A stretch of DNA of 64,000 bases, taken from NCBI RefSeq assembly GCF_001517625.2, contig NZ_LN999828.1, positions 1,752,303-1,816,302 of the forward strand, written 5' to 3'. The notes under the pieces were generated by a model that was not told the DNA's origin, made no database searches, and worked only from the letters and a program-made list of their open reading frames with translations. The translations under genes were made by a program, and so were the position numbers. Below, in pieces: positions 61,029 through 64,000 of this stretch (position 1 is the first letter of the stretch; the number at the start of each line of letters is the position of its first letter). The stretch comes from Clostridium sp. AT4. GTDB lineage: Bacteria > Bacillota > Clostridia > Lachnospirales > Lachnospiraceae.

Positions 61029-62642
61029 TCAGTCTACTTTTCCAATAAATCGGTAATATATCTCTATTTCCTGTATTCTTTCATTGTCCTCATTCGTTGT
61101 TGCTTCGTGAATAAGGATTTTTTCTATCATTGCATTTAATAACGGTGCTGTCAGTTCCTTTGGTACGGAATACTCCTTGATTAACTCAATCCACTTTTCA
61201 GCACCTATCATATCCTGTTCCATTTTACTTAATTCTTCTCTTAGGTTGGTTATCTGCTGTTCCAGTTCTATCTGTTCTTTTTGATATTTCCCCGACAGCA
61301 TGATGAAGTTTCGTTCCGTTATCTTCTCACAGGCTCTATCTTCATACATTTTCGCAAACAAGCGGTCAATCTCATTTTGTCGGCTCTCGGCTTTCTTCAA
61401 AGCACTTGCCTTTTTCTTCTTTGCCCGTATTCGCTCTGCATTGCCAGCCTTTTGTATCTTATTCAACACCTTTTCTTCGTCCTGCTGTACTGCCTTAGTC
61501 CAATACTGCAATCGTTCCAATACGGCTTGATACAACACATCATAACGGATATAGTGCATAGAGCAAGTACCTTTTCCAAACTGCCCGTAGTAACTGCAAG
61601 CATAATAACTGTATGGCGTTTTATTTGCCTTATTTGTCGCAAACCGCATAGACCAGCCACAATCCGCACACTTGACAAGCCCTGCAAATATCGGCGTTGC
61701 TTTTTCCTTTGTCTGTCTACGCCTTGATTTTATCTGTTCCTTCACACGATAAAACACTTCCTTATCAATAATCGGCTCATGGGTATTTTCTACTCGAAAC
61801 CATTCACTTTCAGGCTTACGCACTTTCTTCTTGCTCTTGAATGAAACTGTTGATTGTCGATTATGAACGCTGTTTCCGATATAGACTTCATTTTTTAAGA
61901 TTGCCTTGACATGAGCAATCGTCCACTCATAACGCTTGCTGTCGGGCTTTCCCTCAAAGATATGTGCAAAAGTACCGTACCTTGTAAAATTCAGCCAAGA
62001 CGCTGTTGGAACTTTTTCTTCTCGCAGTACCTTTGTGATTTTGGCACTACCATAACCTTGATAGGCTAGGGAGAAGATTTTTTCAACAATCCATTTTGTT
62101 TCCTCATCAACCAGCAGTTTTCCTTTGATGTCGGGGTGTTTCTTATATCCTAACGGAGCATAAGCCCCATAATATGCACCCTCTGCAAATTTTGTCTTAA
62201 ATGCAGATTTCACTTTACGGCTTGTATCTCTTGCCACCCATTCATTGATGATATTCTTAAATGGTGCAATCTCACTTTCGCCTTTTTCGCTGTCTACACC
62301 GTCGTCAATCGCTATGTAACGGACATTATGGCTGGGAAAATACAATTCTGTATATTGTCCTGTCATAATATAATTTCTGCCAAGTCGGGAAAGGTCTTTC
62401 GTTACAACACAGTTGATTTTTCCTGCCTCTATATCTTCAATCATTCTCTGGAAACTCGGTCTTTCAAAATTTGTTCCCGACCAGCCGTCATCAATATACT
62501 CATCAATCACATTCAAATGATGTTCTTTTGCATATAGACGCAACATACTTCTTTGTGTGGTAATGCTGGAACTTTCGCCCTGTAATTCATCATCTCGGCT
62601 TAACCTAAGATAAAGTGCAGTATTGTAAATCTGTTGTTTCAT
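61029..62642 (-). CDS. Large serine recombinase (TndX/TnpX-like)
   Basis: A 537-residue site-specific recombinase, close in length to TndX of Tn5397. The resolvase domain has the nucleophile Ser15 (ALYLRLSRDDE), the EYIDDGWSGTNFERPSFQRM block and VTKDLSRLGRNY. A recombinase domain (YGAYAPLGYKKHPD) and a zinc ribbon (CADCGWSMRF ... YACSYYG ... CSMHYI) follow, then a long coiled coil. It integrates and excises the element through a serine-linked intermediate. GGAGG stands ten bases before the ATG. Confidence 0.95.
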   Translation of the reverse strand: MKQQIYNTALYLRLSRDDELQGESSSITTQRSMLRLYAKEHHLNVIDEYIDDGWSGTNFERPSFQRMIEDIEAGKINCVVTKDLSRLGRNYIMTGQYTELYFPSHNVRYIAIDDGVDSEKGESEIAPFKNIINEWVARDTSRKVKSAFKTKFAEGAYYGAYAPLGYKKHPDIKGKLLVDEETKWIVEKIFSLAYQGYGSAKITKVLREEKVPTASWLNFTRYGTFAHIFEGKPDSKRYEWTIAHVKAILKNEVYIGNSVHNRQSTVSFKSKKKVRKPESEWFRVENTHEPIIDKEVFYRVKEQIKSRRRQTKEKATPIFAGLVKCADCGWSMRFATNKANKTPYSYYACSYYGQFGKGTCSMHYIRYDVLYQAVLERLQYWTKAVQQDEEKVLNKIQKAGNAERIRAKKKKASALKKAESRQNEIDRLFAKMYEDRACEKITERNFIMLSGKYQKEQIELEQQITNLREELSKMEQDMIGAEKWIELIKEYSVPKELTAPLLNAMIEKILIHEATTNEDNERIQEIEIYYRFIGKVD

Positions 62643-62753
62643 TGTCAGTTATCCTCCTTTATAACTAACCCGTGTTTACAATACCTGCTTGCAAGTAAAG
62701 TATAACACGGGTACTTTTTGTCATTCAATCTATTTCTTACAACTGCACCGATT

Positions 62754-62999
62754 TTATGCGATTGTCTGCTTTGCTTTTTCCAGCATAACATCCGTCAGAA
62801 GTTCTTCCATTGTCTTTCCCTTTTCGGAAAAATGCTCTTTTACAACAATCTTTGTTTTTCCTCTGTTGCCAATGCCACGCTTATTATCTGTCTTTTCCTG
62901 CCTTGTTTTTACAATATCAGCAATAGCACATACCCCCTTTCTGTAAAAATCTTTTCTAAGCAATTCAACGGCTTTTGTCATAGCCCACAGGAGTTCCAC
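62754..62999 (-). CDS. Small TnpW-like element protein
   Basis: An 81-residue protein whose C-terminal half (GKTKIVVKEHFSEKGKTMEE, LLTDVML) has the GKT-x-V-x-HFS-x-T-E-x3-D pattern of the small TnpW-type proteins found beside serine recombinases on clostridial elements. The N-terminal half is basic and helical. The start is uncertain: GTG at 62999 or ATG at 62981, and the open frame extends upstream to about 63094 without a better start. The role is unknown. Confidence 0.5.
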   Translation of the reverse strand: MELLWAMTKAVELLRKDFYRKGVCAIADIVKTRQEKTDNKRGIGNRGKTKIVVKEHFSEKGKTMEELLTDVMLEKAKQTIA

Positions 63000-63244
63000 C
63001 TCTGCATAGTTCTTATGTAGCCGTACCCATTGCGTGCGACGCTCTGAACGCTCAAGCTGTGGCTGTACGGGAGTATCATTATCAGACAGAACAGGTCATG
63101 GCGGTAGGAAAGGACAAGTTTCTTACAGGAACACAGATAAGGCTCGCTCACTTTAGCAGGGAAAAGGTCATGGCGTATCTGTTTCAACGGCTCGCTGTCT
63201 GTCAAACGTATTAAATTGCTTTATTCAGTTGTCAAAGAACACGA

Positions 63245-63600
63245 AAGAAGAAAATCGTCTTTCCTATATACCGCGTTGGAAAAGAGCAGAAGCGTAACCA
63301 ATCTTCAAAACTTTTCTCTTTTCCTGCACCATATAGGGAAAGAAAGTGTCATTCTGCTAAGTTGGTGATGAAAAAATCTGATTTTCTTTTCACACCCTAA
63401 CTACCCATGCAACACTATTACTACCAACTATGGAATGAAAGATTTTCTTTGCTCCATATAGGGAATGGAAACTACGGATTGTTAAGTTGAAATTGAAAAT
63501 CGTTTCTTCTTTCACATCATATAGGGACAGCAACCACCGATTTAATGACCTGTTTTCAAAAAAAGTCAGATTTCCTTTCCTTGCACCATATCTGTACGCA
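63245..63600. repeat. Array of about six imperfect repeats with a ~64-base period
   Basis: A CATATAGGGA-type core occurs at 63330, 63455 and 63518, with degenerate copies near 63264, 63396 and 63587. Each is preceded by an A-rich stretch and a TCnnATTTTCTTT-like run. Spacing is 59-69 bases. A minus-strand frame (63390-63680) passes through it and shows a matching repeated LYGAKK/LYDVKE pattern, but I regard that frame as incidental. Confidence 0.6.
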
Positions 63601-63633
63601 AGTAACCGTTTTGTTGCAGATTTTTTGAAGAAA

Positions 63634-64000
63634 TTAAAAAATACCGTCATTCCCTTGTGGAACAGCGGTATCTTTCTCAATCATATCTGCTATGTCTGTT
63701 GTCATTTGTTTAATTTTTAATTCCTGCTTTTCTGTTAGTCTTGTATGTCTGTCGATTTCTTCCAGATAATTTGCTCCTGTTTTCTTTTCAATCTCTTTTA
63801 TCATCAATAAAGAGGGCATGACCTGTCTTTCTAACCAGCGTTTTGTTTTATCCATATTGACAGCAACAGGCGTCATAATAAACGGAAGTGAGGTCGTTAC
63901 ATTATCTAAAAATATATCCCATAAAATATAATCGGGAAAATCTATCTGTGTGAGGATAAGGCTTGCTATGGTCTGTTCGGGATTTCTTGTAAAAACAAAT
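63634..64000 (-). CDS. Element-borne protein, C-terminal part (start off the right edge)
   Basis: An open frame enters from the right edge and runs to TAA at 63634, giving about 121 residues: FVFTRNPEQTIASLILTQID, FPDYILWDIFLDNVTTSLPF, then LERQVMPSLLMIKEIEKKTG, ANYLEEIDRHTRLTEKQELK and an acidic end. A start at the internal ATG (63876) is possible, but the upstream frame looks coding. It is helical and charged, with no motif that I recognise; a plasmid/conjugation accessory or regulator is possible. Confidence 0.5.
   Translation of the reverse strand, partial: FVFTRNPEQTIASLILTQIDFPDYILWDIFLDNVTTSLPFIMTPVAVNMDKTKRWLERQVMPSLLMIKEIEKKTGANYLEEIDRHTRLTEKQELKIKQMTTDIADMIEKDTAVPQGNDGIF

Larger units (their letters stand above)
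61006..64000 (-). mobile_element. Left end of an integrative element, continuing off the right edge
   Basis: Base composition drops sharply at about 61006, where a host gene is interrupted. The serine recombinase gene ends 24 bases inside, as usual for elements moved by TndX/TnpX-like enzymes that act near their own ends. Within are a TnpW-like small gene, a repeat array and the end of a further gene. The exact border and its partner end are not visible. Confidence 0.65.

Noticed and set aside
62978-63205. 75-residue minus-strand frame upstream of the TnpW-like gene
   Set aside because: Overlaps the start region of the TnpW-like frame in another frame and shows no recognisable domain.
63245-63600. 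CRISPR array
   Set aside because: The units are imperfect, about 64 bases apart with no constant 25-37-base repeat or unique spacers, and no cas genes are visible.
63390-63680. 96-residue minus-strand frame through the repeat array
   Set aside because: Its content is only the translation of the DNA repeats; no ribosome site or family motif is seen.

Overview
The window looks like chromosome from a strict anaerobe of the class Clostridia, most likely a gut Lachnospiraceae-type Firmicute. The evidence is AGGAGG-type ribosome binding sites before almost every gene, occasional GTG/TTG starts, a moderate base composition, oxygen-sensitive 2-hydroxyacyl-CoA dehydratase enzymes, ferredoxin-type EtfA, a SipW/TasA-like secretion operon and a large serine recombinase element. 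I did no database search, so the species is not named. Almost all genes lie on the minus strand.

Layout. 1-9418: a glucuronide/glycan utilisation operon transcribed leftwards (LacI regulator, GH3 glycosidase, two ABC sugar permeases, solute-binding lipoprotein, GH2 beta-glucuronidase, HAD hydrolase, FGGY sugar kinase cut by the window edge). 9809-18306: a MATE exporter, a Fur-type iron uptake locus (FeoA-FeoB fusion plus a 47-residue Cys-rich partner), YdjM-like and YjbR-like proteins, an M3 peptidase and a Cys-type sulfatase. 18421-27171: pyrF-pyrK-pyrD, a CocE-type hydrolase, a DUF554 protein, a second MATE exporter and a second PepF. 27345-29312 (+): a lipoprotein with a duplicated domain and a PTS EIIC. 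29372-33094: DegV, then an ORP-like operon (DUF134-NifX fusion, two MinD-type ATPases with ferredoxin inserts, NifX) with a symmetric operator pair at its promoter.

33262-45628 is the metabolic centre: a reductive 2-hydroxyacyl-CoA pathway (CoA-transferase, dehydratase activase, two dehydratase subunits, acyl-CoA dehydrogenase, EtfBA) resembling the had/fld Stickland clusters. It also carries a CoA ligase, a YkvI-type transporter and an MBL hydrolase, and has no 2-hydroxyacid dehydrogenase. It appears to be two transcription units tied together by copies of one operator, CTAGTATACAAG, presumably bound by the adjacent FCD-type GntR protein.

46065-50538: tandem RpiR regulators face an alpha-glucoside PTS and a GH4 6-phospho-alpha-glucosidase. 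50752-53716: a third MATE exporter, two decayed genes and a Crp/Fnr regulator. 53720-57204: a four-gene SipW signal peptidase / TasA-like / surface-protein operon. 57481-58135: an internally deleted IS1634-type element. 58820-61005: a small GC-rich operon of poorly known proteins whose first gene is cut off by an integrative element (61006 to the right edge) carrying a TndX/TnpX-like serine recombinase, a TnpW-like protein and an unusual array of about six phased repeats.
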